From positions 1,860,001-1,924,000 of the forward strand of contig NZ_SDMK01000001.1 in NCBI RefSeq assembly GCF_004123295.1: a stretch of 64,000 nucleotides of DNA. Direction: 5' to 3'. Below are positions 27,047 to 35,628 of the stretch, one piece after another. A model generated the notes under the pieces. The model made no database searches and was not told the origin of the DNA. It worked only from the letters and a program-made list of their open reading frames with translations. The stretch's first letter is position 1, and every line of letters begins with the position of its first letter. This DNA comes from Silvibacterium dinghuense (GTDB lineage: Bacteria; Acidobacteriota; Terriglobia; Terriglobales; Acidobacteriaceae). Position numbers and translations under genes: made by a program.

Positions 27047-28134
27047 CGTGCGAAAAAGCAGCGGAGTTCGTCTCCGCCCTCTATGACGGCGAGACTGTAC
27101 CGCGCGAAGCGGCGGAACATATCGGCCAGTGCCCCGCCTGCCAGGAACAGTTGCGCACCTATATCGAGATGGGCGTCGCACTGCGGCGGATGGCGAGCCT
27201 GGAGATCCCGGAAACAGTTCCCGGTCAGGCATGGAAAGCGGAAGCAGCAGGGCAGGGAACGCTGAAGACAGCAATTGCAACAGGGTGGCGGAAAGGATGG
27301 GAGTCTATGCGGATACCAAGGTTCGCCTTCGCGGCGATGGTGGCGGGAATCCTGGTGCTGGCCTCCGGGTTGGCAATGACAAAAGTGCGGGCGCGGTCGG
27401 ATGGCTCGGTGGTGATGCTGAAGATTCTCCTGCCAGACGCAAACACCCCGATCGCTTGTCCGCTCTCGCTCGTAGACAAGCAAGAGCAAAGCTGCGACAT
27501 GTCTTCCAGCTTCGGCAAAGGACCGCGCTCTTACATGATCAAGCTGCTGGGGAAACAAGACGACCGACTCATACTCGGCATTCGCACAACGGCCGTGACT
27601 GCCGAGGAGGCCGCCGCTCACGGGAATCCACCGATTACGGGCGCCCCTCAGAATCAATATGTATTTACGCTTGGTGAAACTCTCCGCGTCGCGATGGGCA
27701 GCTTCGGCGACATGCAGATCACAGGCGAATGGACGGATCACATGCCTGCGTTTAACGGCGAGGTAGCGATGGACCCGGGCCTCGACGATCTGCGTATCGT
27801 CTCGCCCATGATCGTGGAGGGAGGACGCGTGCTCGCCGACTGGGAAGGCAACAGCGGTTTTGCCAAAGCAGCCAATGCGGAAGCCATGCTTTACTCGCCG
27901 GGTACCGGACGATTCCGCTTCTATACCTCTCCACATCCGAACACGACAGAAGGCACCGTCGATAAAAACCGGGTGAAGTTCGAGATCGATGGGAAAAAGT
28001 ATGAGCTCATCACTGGCATTCCCATCACCCGTGCCTCGAAACTCTGGGTCGGGCGGGATGCATCCTATCACCCATCAAGGCACGACTATGCAGTACTCGC
28101 CATCGGCGCAGCCGGCAAAGTCGACCAGGATTGA
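27043..28134 (+). CDS. Membrane-anchored anti-sigma factor with HxxxCxxC motif
   Basis: A 363-residue protein. The N-terminal cytoplasmic domain has Cys3 and the zinc-associated anti-sigma motif EHIGQCPACQ. One membrane segment (FAFAAMVAGILVLASGLAM, about residues 93-111) leads to an unrecognised extracytoplasmic domain of about 250 residues, much longer than in most zf-HC2 anti-sigma factors. The ATG overlaps the sigma stop (ATGA). The likely role is to hold the sigma factor at the membrane until an envelope signal is sensed by the large outer domain. Confidence 0.85.
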   Translation: MTCEKAAEFVSALYDGETVPREAAEHIGQCPACQEQLRTYIEMGVALRRMASLEIPETVPGQAWKAEAAGQGTLKTAIATGWRKGWESMRIPRFAFAAMVAGILVLASGLAMTKVRARSDGSVVMLKILLPDANTPIACPLSLVDKQEQSCDMSSSFGKGPRSYMIKLLGKQDDRLILGIRTTAVTAEEAAAHGNPPITGAPQNQYVFTLGETLRVAMGSFGDMQITGEWTDHMPAFNGEVAMDPGLDDLRIVSPMIVEGGRVLADWEGNSGFAKAANAEAMLYSPGTGRFRFYTSPHPNTTEGTVDKNRVKFEIDGKKYELITGIPITRASKLWVGRDASYHPSRHDYAVLAIGAAGKVDQD

Positions 28135-28151
28135 TCAGCGTTGTAAGCCTG

Positions 28152-28190
28152 AGCCGGCGGGGCAGCATGGCAACCGCCGGCTTTCTTTTT
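28152..28190 (+). terminator. Rho-independent terminator after the sigma/anti-sigma operon
   Basis: AGCCGGCGG and CCGCCGGCT (28152-28160 and 28174-28182) form a 9-bp stem, followed by TTCTTTTT. It isolates the sigma operon from the toxin-antitoxin operon. Confidence 0.85.
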
Positions 28191-28214
28191 CTGCCCGGGA
28201 GTACAATGTAGATA

Positions 28215-28224
28215 TGTAGCTACA
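28215..28224. promoter_or_regulatory. Palindromic operator candidate before the antitoxin gene
   Basis: TGTAGCTACA is a perfect 10-base palindrome, preceded by a second TGTA half-site at 28207-28210 and directly abutting the AGGAG ribosome-binding site (28225-28229). TACAAT at 28202-28207 could be the -10. Autorepression by the toxin-antitoxin complex at such sites is normal for this class. Confidence 0.5.
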
Positions 28225-28234
28225 AGGAGACCCG

Positions 28235-28489
28235 ATGGCCATCACTACACTCTCCAGCCGCGAGTTCAACCAGGACTCGAGCAAGGCGAAGAAAGCAGCG
28301 GAACGAGGGCCGGTCTTCATCACGGATCGCGGCCGTCCCGCGCATGTGCTACTCACCATCGAGGAATATCAGCGGATTACCGGCGCGCAGGCGAGCCTGC
28401 TCGATCTGCTGGCCATGCCCGAGGCCGCGGAAATCGACTTCGATCCTCCGAAGCTCAAAGGCACGTTGACGCGCGCGGTCGAGCTTTGA
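28235..28489 (+). CDS. Phd/YefM-type antitoxin
   Basis: An 84-residue antitoxin. The N-terminal dimerisation/DNA-binding half matches the Phd/YefM fold (TTLSSREFNQDSSKAKKAA, then GPVFITDRGRPAHVLLTIEE). The C-terminal part (IDFDPPKL) should wrap the toxin. AGGAG lies 5 bases before the ATG. Its stop shares a base with the toxin ATG (TGATG), coupling translation so that antitoxin is made first. Confidence 0.9.
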   Translation: MAITTLSSREFNQDSSKAKKAAERGPVFITDRGRPAHVLLTIEEYQRITGAQASLLDLLAMPEAAEIDFDPPKLKGTLTRAVEL

Positions 28490-28920
28490 TGTACCTGCTC
28501 GACACCAACGTCGTCTCCGAGTTACGCAAGGCCGCAACTCCACGCATCGATCGCCACGTTCGGGCGTGGGCCAAGCAGGCAGACCGTGGACGCCTGTATC
28601 TCTCGGTGATTTCCATCCTCGAGCTCGAGATCGGAATCCGCCAGCTAGAACGGCGCGATCGCGAACAGGCAGCGGTGCTGCGCCATTGGCTGGAGCAGCA
28701 CGTACTGACTGCCTTTGCAGGCCGCATTCTGCCGGTCGACCTCGCGGTCGCGCAGCGCTGTGCGGCGCTACATGTGCCCGATCCGAGCTCGGAGCGGGAT
28801 GCCCTGATCGCGGCGACGGCGCTGGTACATGGGATGACCATAGTGACGCGCCACGAAGAGGATTTCCGCCGAACCGGCGTCGTGATGCTGAATCCGTGGC
28901 ACTCATTGCCTCCTGGATAA
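28489..28920 (+). CDS. vapC: PIN-domain toxin, VapC/FitB-like
   Basis: A 143-residue PIN-domain ribonuclease toxin. The acidic residues expected in the metal site are visible: Asp in YLLDTNVVSEL, Glu in ILELEIG, Asp in SSERDALIAATALVHG, and a late acidic cluster near RHEEDF. Substrates of VapC toxins are usually tRNAs or rRNA; the target here is unknown. It is downstream of, and coupled to, the antitoxin gene. Confidence 0.93.
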   Translation: MYLLDTNVVSELRKAATPRIDRHVRAWAKQADRGRLYLSVISILELEIGIRQLERRDREQAAVLRHWLEQHVLTAFAGRILPVDLAVAQRCAALHVPDPSSERDALIAATALVHGMTIVTRHEEDFRRTGVVMLNPWHSLPPG

Positions 28921-28976
28921 GGCGAATGCCCGACCCATGACCTGGCTCTGCTCATGGGCCGGAAAGTAAAGACCTC

Positions 28977-29882
28977 CTACTGCTTCACCGCCCCGATCTC
29001 ATCCAGCTTCTCGAGCGCCTCTGCCGGCAGCGCCAGGCTGGCGGCGGCCAAGTTTTCGCGCAGATGCCCGACCGACGAGGTTCCCGGGATCAGCAGGATG
29101 TTCGGCGAGCGGTGCAGCAGCCACGCCAGGGCCACCTGCATGGGCGTCGCTCCGAGCGAGGCCGCGACTTCGTTCAGCTCGCCCGCCTGCAACGGCGTGA
29201 AGCCACCGAGCGGGAAGTACGGGACGTAGGCCACGCCGTCCTTCGCCAGGCGGTCGACGAAGGCGTCGTCCTCACGATGCGCGACGTTATACAGGTTCTG
29301 GATGCAGACGATGGGCGCGATGGCGCGCGCCTCCTCGTATTGCTTCTCGCTCACCGTGCTCAATCCGATATGGCGCACGAGACCCTTCTGCTGCAGTTCG
29401 GCCAGCGCGGTCAGCGGCGCCTCGAGTGAGTCCTCGTTCGGTCCATGCGCAGCGCCAAGGCGCAGGTTTACGACATCGAGGGCGCCCGTGCTCTGGTCGA
29501 GGCCAAGGTTGCGCAGGTTGCTCTCTACGGCCGCGGTCAGCTCAGCCGCCGATTGCGCCGGGTACCATGACCCGTCCTCGCCGCGCAGGAAGCCGATCTT
29601 GGTCACCAGCGTCAATCCGGCGGGATAAGGATGGAGCGCCTCACGAAGAATTTTGTTGACGACATACGGCCCATAGAAGTCCGAGGTATCGATGTGGTTG
29701 ACGCCCGCAGCTACGGCTTCGCGCAGCACGGCAAGGGCGGCGGCGCGGTCGCGGGGCGGACCCCAGACAAGCTTGCCCGGCTCACTGCCGGCAAGCTGCA
29801 TCGCGCCATAGCCCATGCGGTGGAGCGTGATGTTCGTGCCAGGCAGGGTAAAGGTTCCGCCGAGTTTTGTGGAGTCGGTCAT
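28977..29882 (-). CDS. Aldo/keto reductase
   Basis: A 301-residue NAD(P)H-dependent oxidoreductase with the (alpha/beta)8 fold. HIDTSDFYGPYVVNKILREA contains the catalytic Asp and Tyr, TLVTKIGF holds the lysine, and LLHRSPNILLIPGTSSVGHL is the cofactor-binding signature at the C-terminus. The ATG was chosen because similarity begins there (MTDSTKLGG); the frame is open far upstream into the divergent tetR gene. The substrate is unknown. Divergent arrangement with a TetR regulator suggests that this is its target. Confidence 0.93.
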   Translation of the reverse strand: MTDSTKLGGTFTLPGTNITLHRMGYGAMQLAGSEPGKLVWGPPRDRAAALAVLREAVAAGVNHIDTSDFYGPYVVNKILREALHPYPAGLTLVTKIGFLRGEDGSWYPAQSAAELTAAVESNLRNLGLDQSTGALDVVNLRLGAAHGPNEDSLEAPLTALAELQQKGLVRHIGLSTVSEKQYEEARAIAPIVCIQNLYNVAHREDDAFVDRLAKDGVAYVPYFPLGGFTPLQAGELNEVAASLGATPMQVALAWLLHRSPNILLIPGTSSVGHLRENLAAASLALPAEALEKLDEIGAVKQ

Positions 29883-29988
29883 CTCTGGAGTTCTCCATTT
29901 GCGTAAGAATGTCTTGAGCAGACCGGATTGGGCCCATCCTGTCTGCACGGGAATTGGATGAACCAGGACCTCCAGGAGGAGTTCGCAT

Positions 29989-30621
29989 TTGCCCACCCTG
30001 ACCAGACCGCCCCTGAAGCCGCGTAAATCGCCGGTGCAGGCCCGTTCGACCGCAAGCGTAGAGGCAATTCTCGAAGCCACCATTCAGGTTTTGCTGCGCG
30101 AGGGCAAAGAGAACCTCACCACGACCAAGGTGGCGATGCGGGCCGGCGTCTCCGTAGGAAGCCTCTACCAGTACTTTCCGAACAAGAGCTCTCTGCTGCA
30201 GGCAGCGCTGCGCGCACATCTCGAGCGGACCTATGGCGCAACAGTGACAGCATGCGTGAAATATCACGGTCAACCGCTACGGACGATGGCCGACGGGCTG
30301 GTATCGGATTTCCTCGCGGCGAAATTCGAGCACATCGAGACGAGTCTTGCGCTCTACCGTGTCAGCGACGATGTGGAAGGCGCGGCCATCGCGCGGGCCA
30401 TGGCACGGCAGTCGACGGAGGCGATCGCATCCATGCTGCGCAGCTCCTGCGAGCAGCTCACCACCGATGCAGACTCCGTGGCCGCGATGATCCTGGCGGC
30501 AATCGCCGGCGGAAGCCGCCGCATGCTCGAATCGGAAAATCCGCACACCGCAAGGCTCACACTCGAACGCGAATTGCGGGTGATGGTGGTCTCTTACCTG
30601 GAAGCGTTGAAATCTGCCTGA
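29989..30621 (+). CDS. TetR-family transcriptional regulator
   Basis: A 210-residue repressor. The N-terminal helix-turn-helix is clear (ASVEAILEATIQVLLREG, then TTTKVAMRAGVSVGSLYQYF at about residues 39-58). The C-terminal ligand domain is alpha-helical and unclassified. The TTG start was chosen because AGGAGGAG lies 7-14 bases upstream and no in-frame ATG fits. It is divergent from the aldo/keto reductase gene with 106 bases between, a typical regulator-target layout. Confidence 0.92.
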   Translation: MPTLTRPPLKPRKSPVQARSTASVEAILEATIQVLLREGKENLTTTKVAMRAGVSVGSLYQYFPNKSSLLQAALRAHLERTYGATVTACVKYHGQPLRTMADGLVSDFLAAKFEHIETSLALYRVSDDVEGAAIARAMARQSTEAIASMLRSSCEQLTTDADSVAAMILAAIAGGSRRMLESENPHTARLTLERELRVMVVSYLEALKSA

Positions 30622-30915
30622 TTACAAGCTGTCGGCATCTTCAAGCCGGAGAAAGCCAGGCAATTCCCTGCTTCCCAGGCGTTCGCGAAGATGCTGATTC
30701 TTCGTCATGAGTTCCGCAACGAGCAGATGCAGGCGTTCGACCTGCACCTCGAGCAGGCTGATTTCTGCTTTCAGAACCTCTATCTCCGAACTGGCTGAAG
30801 GTATCATCTGGATGCAGTTATGCATGGGGTGATCACACATGACCTCGCATTTGCCTGGAGTGGCAGAACCCGCTGCGCCATTCCATGCTGCAATATACGA
30901 CTTCTTTGGTCTCAT
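30622..30915 (-). CDS. Small coiled-coil protein, doubtful
   Basis: A possible 97-residue protein, or 61 residues from the ATG at 30807. The second half has heptad-spaced leucines typical of a coiled coil (EIEVLKAEISLLEVQVERLH). It converges tail to tail with the tetR gene without a gap. I find no good ribosome-binding site and no family, so it may not be real. Confidence 0.4.
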   Translation of the reverse strand: MRPKKSYIAAWNGAAGSATPGKCEVMCDHPMHNCIQMIPSASSEIEVLKAEISLLEVQVERLHLLVAELMTKNQHLRERLGSRELPGFLRLEDADSL

Positions 30916-30976
30916 TTAGGAGAGGCTCTTCTCAGAAGAGACCGCTCTACCGGAAACGCCATAAAGTATTCCGAAA

Positions 30977-31753
30977 ATGCCAAACGTAAAATCGCCCAGG
31001 ACTCCGGTCGAGACAGAAACAGAAGATGCCATCGTGCTCCGGATGGATCACGCAGATGCCAGTGCGATACAGATGCATGCCCATGCACAAGGGCAGCTGT
31101 TCTCACTGGAAAGCGGCCTCTGCAGCATCGAGACCGCAGCCGGATCGTGGCTTTTTCCGCCCCGGCGATGCGGCTGGATTCCCGCCGGCCATCTGCATTC
31201 CATGCGCTCCGGAGGAGAAGTCAGCGGCTGGTCTCTGTATCTCGCTGCACCCCTCTGCGCATCGCTCCCGCAAAAGCCGATGGTCCTTTCGCTCTCTCCC
31301 CTTCTTGAACACCTGGTGATGCGTATTGCCACATGGCGGCAATCTCCCCCTCCGGAACGCTCGAGGAAGAGCTTTCTTGAGGTCCTGGTGGACGAGATAC
31401 AGATGGCACAGGAACAGCCGCTTCATCTCCCCATGCCCCAGGATCAGCGCCTGAACCGCCTCGTGGAGGAGATGAGCCGGCATCCGGATACGGATCGCCC
31501 TCTGGACGAATGGGCGCGGCAATTAGGCATGTCCGAGCGGTCCCTGTAGCGGGAGTTTCAACGGCAAACGGGCATCCCTATCGGGCAATGGAGGCAGCAG
31601 CTCCGAATCCTGGTCGCGCTTGAAAAGCTGTCGGATGGGTTATCGGTAACGGAGACGTGTTTCGCCGTCGGCTATAACAGCGTGAGCGCGTTTATCCGGG
31701 CTTTCAAACGCATCGTCGGCGTCACGCCGCTGGAATACGCGAAGAATCTTTAG
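30977..31753 (+). pseudogene. AraC-family regulator interrupted by one in-frame TAG
   Basis: The frame codes for a cupin-like sensor domain (MHAHAQGQLFSLESG, then WIPAGHLHSM) and enters the AraC helix-turn-helix domain (LDEWARQLGMSERSL). A TAG at 31547-31549 then interrupts it. Translation in the same frame continues REFQRQTGIPIGQW and, further on, CFAVGYNSVSAFIRAFKR, the second HTH with its normal spacing, to a stop at 31751. The expected residue at the TAG is often Gln, so a single CAG-to-TAG change would explain it. No frameshift is needed and the downstream half is undecayed, so the lesion is recent or a sequencing error, or the codon is read through. Full length would be 258 codons plus stop. 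Confidence 0.85.
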
Positions 31754-31834
31754 AGCTTTTCGTCTCGCGCATGAGAGGGGACAGCAACCCCTCCCGTGTA
31801 CAGACCTTTTCCCTTCAGAAGGCGCGAGCCTGGC

Positions 31835-33658
31835 CTACTCCACCTGCCCGATATACACGCCATAAGGCGGCAGCTGCACGGCATCCAGCGATGCCGGATC
31901 GCTCGCGCCCGGAGTCTTCATCAACGTCTTTGCCTTGCGGCTGGTGATGCCCTTGCCGTTCACTTCCTGCCCGGAGAGATCGAAGCTCACTGTCTGCGGC
32001 CGGGCCGTGAAGTTGCAGGCCACCACGACCGGCGGCTGAGCTGGATCGGATGAGGGTGCTTTGCGCAGCCACATCAGTACATCGTTGTTCTCCGTATTCA
32101 GCATGACGTGATCGCCGTCGCGCAACGCCGGATTCGCGCGCCGCAGCTCGATGAGCTGCTTGTACCAGTTCAGCATCGAGTCGAAGTCCGAAACTTCGCT
32201 CTTCACATTGATGGTCTTGTAGCTCGCAGGAATCGGCAGCCACGTCTTCACGCCGTCCTTTGAGAATCCGGCATTCGGACCCTCGCTCCACTGCATGGGT
32301 GTACGTTCGCCGTCGCGGCCTTTCTCCTTCGGCCATCCGGTAATGCCGATCGGGTCCTTCACCTGGTCCTTGCTGGTAGGCGGCGTGGTCACCATGCCGA
32401 TCTCGTCGCCGTAGTACATCATCGCGGTATCGCGCGAAGCGAAGAGGATGGTTGCGAGCATGCGCCCGATATCGGCGTTATGCGTGCCGTCGCCATAGCG
32501 GTCCCAGCGCGGGTTGTCGTGATTGTCGAAGACGAAGAGCGGCTCATTGCCGTTCAGACCTGTCTCCGCGTCGTTGATGTTCCTGCGAAACTCCGACACA
32601 TCGAGCCTGTTGATGAAGCCCACCTGCATGTCCATGGGTAGATCGAGAGCGTCGTTGTTCTCGCCGTAGAGGCGGCGCAGGTCGGCAATGGAATCGACAT
32701 AGGTTTCGCCGATCAGCACCACCTTGCGGCCTTTCGTCTCATCGGCCGTCTTGCGCAACTCTTTCAGGACGTCGTTCACCCTGGGCAGGTTGTCGGTCTT
32801 GTCGGTCTTTACTTCCTTGTCGCCGTAGGCATTGATCTTGATGCTGCCGTCCGGATTCTTGACGTAGTCCTCGTCGGAGAAGGTGGGATCTTCGAAGAGC
32901 GAGGTGATGGCGTCGAGGCGGAAGCCGACCACGCCCTTCGCGATCCAGAAGCGCTCCACGTCATACATCGCCTTGCGCACCGCGGGATTATTCCAGTTCA
33001 GGTCCGGCTGCTGGATGTAGAAGCGGTGATAGTAGTACTGCTGCGTCTTCGCGTCCCACTCCCATGCCGAGTGGCCGAAGACCGACTCCCAGTTGTTCGG
33101 CACATTCGCGGGCGGCGTCCCGCCGGCCTTGCCGTCCTTCCACACATACCAGTCGCGTTTCGGGTCGGTCTTCGAGCTCCGTGAGGCGAGGAACCACGGA
33201 TGCTTGTCCGAGGTATGGTTCAGGACCAGGTCCATGATGATGCCGATGTTGCGCTTCTTCGCCTCGGCCACCAGGCGGTCGAAGTCCGCCATGGTGCCGT
33301 ACTGCGGATCGATGCCCTCGTAGTTCGAAATGTCGTAGCCGAAATCGACCTGCGGCGAGGGATAGATCGGCGTCAGCCAGATGGCATCGACGCCCAGCGC
33401 CTTCAGGTAATCGAGCCGCGAGGTGATGCCGTTCAGGTCGCCGATGCCGTCGCCGTTCGAGTCCTGGAAGCTGCGCGGATAGATTTCGTAGATGAGCGCG
33501 TCCTTGTACCAGCCGGATTTGGCGGTGAAGACTGGAGCCTTGCCAGAGGCATCGGCAGACTGAGCGAGCAGCGATACCGGTGAAATGGCGGCTATCGCCA
33601 GGCCCGCGGCTGCGGCGGCAATGCGGGAAACGCGGCGAATGGACCTGTGACCGGGCAT
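31835..33658 (-). CDS. Secreted GH13 alpha-glucosidase/oligo-1,6-glucosidase
   Basis: A 607-residue alpha-amylase family enzyme. A signal peptide ends near residue 30 (SPVSLLAQ). The barrel carries the conserved regions LVLNHTSDKHPWF, GFRLDAI (nucleophile Asp), LIGETYVDS (acid/base Glu) and VFDNHDNPRWDR (third Asp). QPDLNWNNPAVRKAMYDVE is typical of the oligo-1,6-glucosidase/alpha-glucosidase subgroup. A C-terminal beta domain follows. The ATG was chosen at the signal peptide start, with GGGGAGG upstream. Secretion is notable because many members are cytoplasmic. It lies downstream of the AsmA-like gene on the same strand. Confidence 0.93.
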   Translation of the reverse strand: MPGHRSIRRVSRIAAAAAGLAIAAISPVSLLAQSADASGKAPVFTAKSGWYKDALIYEIYPRSFQDSNGDGIGDLNGITSRLDYLKALGVDAIWLTPIYPSPQVDFGYDISNYEGIDPQYGTMADFDRLVAEAKKRNIGIIMDLVLNHTSDKHPWFLASRSSKTDPKRDWYVWKDGKAGGTPPANVPNNWESVFGHSAWEWDAKTQQYYYHRFYIQQPDLNWNNPAVRKAMYDVERFWIAKGVVGFRLDAITSLFEDPTFSDEDYVKNPDGSIKINAYGDKEVKTDKTDNLPRVNDVLKELRKTADETKGRKVVLIGETYVDSIADLRRLYGENNDALDLPMDMQVGFINRLDVSEFRRNINDAETGLNGNEPLFVFDNHDNPRWDRYGDGTHNADIGRMLATILFASRDTAMMYYGDEIGMVTTPPTSKDQVKDPIGITGWPKEKGRDGERTPMQWSEGPNAGFSKDGVKTWLPIPASYKTINVKSEVSDFDSMLNWYKQLIELRRANPALRDGDHVMLNTENNDVLMWLRKAPSSDPAQPPVVVACNFTARPQTVSFDLSGQEVNGKGITSRKAKTLMKTPGASDPASLDAVQLPPYGVYIGQVE

Positions 33659-33752
33659 GACTCGTTGAACCTCCCCGGGGACAAGCCAGGCCACGCAGAC
33701 CGTCAGCATTCCCCGGAGCAAGGTAACACACGGGCAGCGCCGCCCGTGCGGC

Positions 33753-35465
33753 TCAGCGCTGCGGCGGCGTAGCCGGAGCCGGGAGCGGAGCTGGCTTGCT
33801 CCTGACCGGCTTCTGGTCACTGTCCTTGCGGCCGAAGTCGAGACCGAAGTGCGGATCGGAGTTGGTTCCGGTTACCGAGATCGGTATCTCCGTGCCCGCG
33901 CCATTCTTGGCGAAGAAGGGATCGGCTAATTTCAGCAGAGCCGACTTCCAGCCGGTGACCATCTGCGAGATATGGGCATCGAGGCGCGCCTTGCCATGGA
34001 AGTCGAACTGCTTGCCGTCAAGCGAGTACACGCCGTCCATATCGATATTCGCGCCGGGCACGGTGTACACCAGGTTTGCGATGGTGAGTTTGCTGCCGCC
34101 AAGGGTGAAATCTCCCTGCATGGTGGAGGCGGCATTGGCCGCATCGCCGCCGTGCATCTCCTGGTTCGCCTCGTCCGGCTTTCCCTGTCCGCGCAGGCTG
34201 AGCTGGTCCACCTTCGCCTGAATCTTGGGATTGGTGAAGTGGGCATTCATGATCTGGAAATGCCCCTGCAACTGCAGCTTGTCGGTGACGCGCACCTTCC
34301 CAGGCGGTAGGTAGAAGCTGGAGTGCAGAGTCAGTGCGCCGGTCATCAGCGGCGGCGTGGTTTTGACGCCGAGCTGCAGCATGTCGTCAATGCGCGCATG
34401 ATCCACAGTGACGTCGAGACGGATGTCGTGGCCGTGTCCTCCCTCCGCACGCACAACGTCTCCACGGGCGAGGATATGCGAATGGCCGAGCGTGGCGTCG
34501 ACAGGCTGGAGATAGGTGTCGCCGTTCGTGCCATCGACAATGGCGTGGAATTTCGTATGCAGCGGCATCGGGTGGTTTGCGGTATCGAGACTGAAGTTCG
34601 GCGTATCCGTCTGGCCATCGACCACGATGTTGTTGAGCGTGCCCTGGTATTTGCCCGTAGAGGAGAGCGTGCCACCAATGCCCTTGAGCGAACCCAGATC
34701 GGCATGGGAGAACTGGTAGACGCCGGCCACCGGCGTGCTTCCGGGGTTCGCTGTCAGGTAAGGACCGAAAGTACCGGTGGAGTCGATATTGCCGACCGGC
34801 CTGGGGTTGGTCAGGACCGCATGGAACTGCATCGGCTGGCCCGCGCCGACAGAGGTCATGCGCAGACTGGCAATATCGAATTCCAGAGGAATTTTGCCGG
34901 GTTTATCGGTGCCAAGGACGAGCTTGGCATTATCGATGAGCAGCTCATCGACCAGAACTTCGATCTTGCGCTTCGTCGCCTCCTGCCCCGGCTCCTGCCC
35001 AGCCTGCGGATTGGCCTGCTGAAGCCGGGGCATATCCTTGCGCTGATCCTTGGGAGGCATGTTGATGTCCAGACCGGAGATCCTGACCAGCCCGATGTGC
35101 GTCGGCGACTGGAAAAGCCCCTGCCATCCGGTGTGGAAGGAAAAGCTGTCCACCGAAAAGAGTGGCTTCTCCATATCCAGATTGTTGGGGTAGATTTTGA
35201 GACCGCCGCCGGAGACCTCGAAGCCGCGCAGCACCGAGACGTCGAAACGACCGAGCTCGACACGGCTGTCAAAGCGCGTCGCAAGCGTGTTGATGATGCG
35301 TGTGCGCAGGATCGGCGCGGCGCGATGGAGGTAGATATCCGCGGCAATAAAGGCGCCGGCCGCCACGAATACCAGAAAAACGGCAAACCAGACGAGGATG
35401 CGGCGGCCACGGTGACGAGACGGCGGGGGAGCGGCAGGGGATGTGGCTTCCGATCTTTCTTCCAC
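33753..35465 (-). CDS. AsmA-like protein with an N-terminal membrane anchor
   Basis: A 570-residue protein with a basic N-terminus, one membrane helix (ILVWFAVFLVFVAAGAFIAA, about residues 22-41) and a long periplasmic beta-rich region. The start INTLATRFDSRVELGRFDVS and the late segment ANIDMDGVYSLDGKQFDFHG match AsmA/DUF748-type proteins, thought to help move lipids between membranes. The end is Pro/Lys-rich. GTG was preferred because AGAGG precedes it at good spacing; a TTG nine codons upstream is also open. Confidence 0.8.
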   Translation of the reverse strand: MEERSEATSPAAPPPSRHRGRRILVWFAVFLVFVAAGAFIAADIYLHRAAPILRTRIINTLATRFDSRVELGRFDVSVLRGFEVSGGGLKIYPNNLDMEKPLFSVDSFSFHTGWQGLFQSPTHIGLVRISGLDINMPPKDQRKDMPRLQQANPQAGQEPGQEATKRKIEVLVDELLIDNAKLVLGTDKPGKIPLEFDIASLRMTSVGAGQPMQFHAVLTNPRPVGNIDSTGTFGPYLTANPGSTPVAGVYQFSHADLGSLKGIGGTLSSTGKYQGTLNNIVVDGQTDTPNFSLDTANHPMPLHTKFHAIVDGTNGDTYLQPVDATLGHSHILARGDVVRAEGGHGHDIRLDVTVDHARIDDMLQLGVKTTPPLMTGALTLHSSFYLPPGKVRVTDKLQLQGHFQIMNAHFTNPKIQAKVDQLSLRGQGKPDEANQEMHGGDAANAASTMQGDFTLGGSKLTIANLVYTVPGANIDMDGVYSLDGKQFDFHGKARLDAHISQMVTGWKSALLKLADPFFAKNGAGTEIPISVTGTNSDPHFGLDFGRKDSDQKPVRSKPAPLPAPATPPQR

Positions 35466-35628
35466 GGGACAACCTCTTTCTGGCAACTGCAACTCTTTGG
35501 ATGGATGCGGAGCGCTTCCAGTTAGAGGCGCAAAATAGAAAGATCGTTGGATTCAGGCATCATGCCAGAAGACCCGGCGGAGAACCAGGGCCAGGAAACA
35601 GAGCTGGAAAACGGAGAAAGATGCACGC

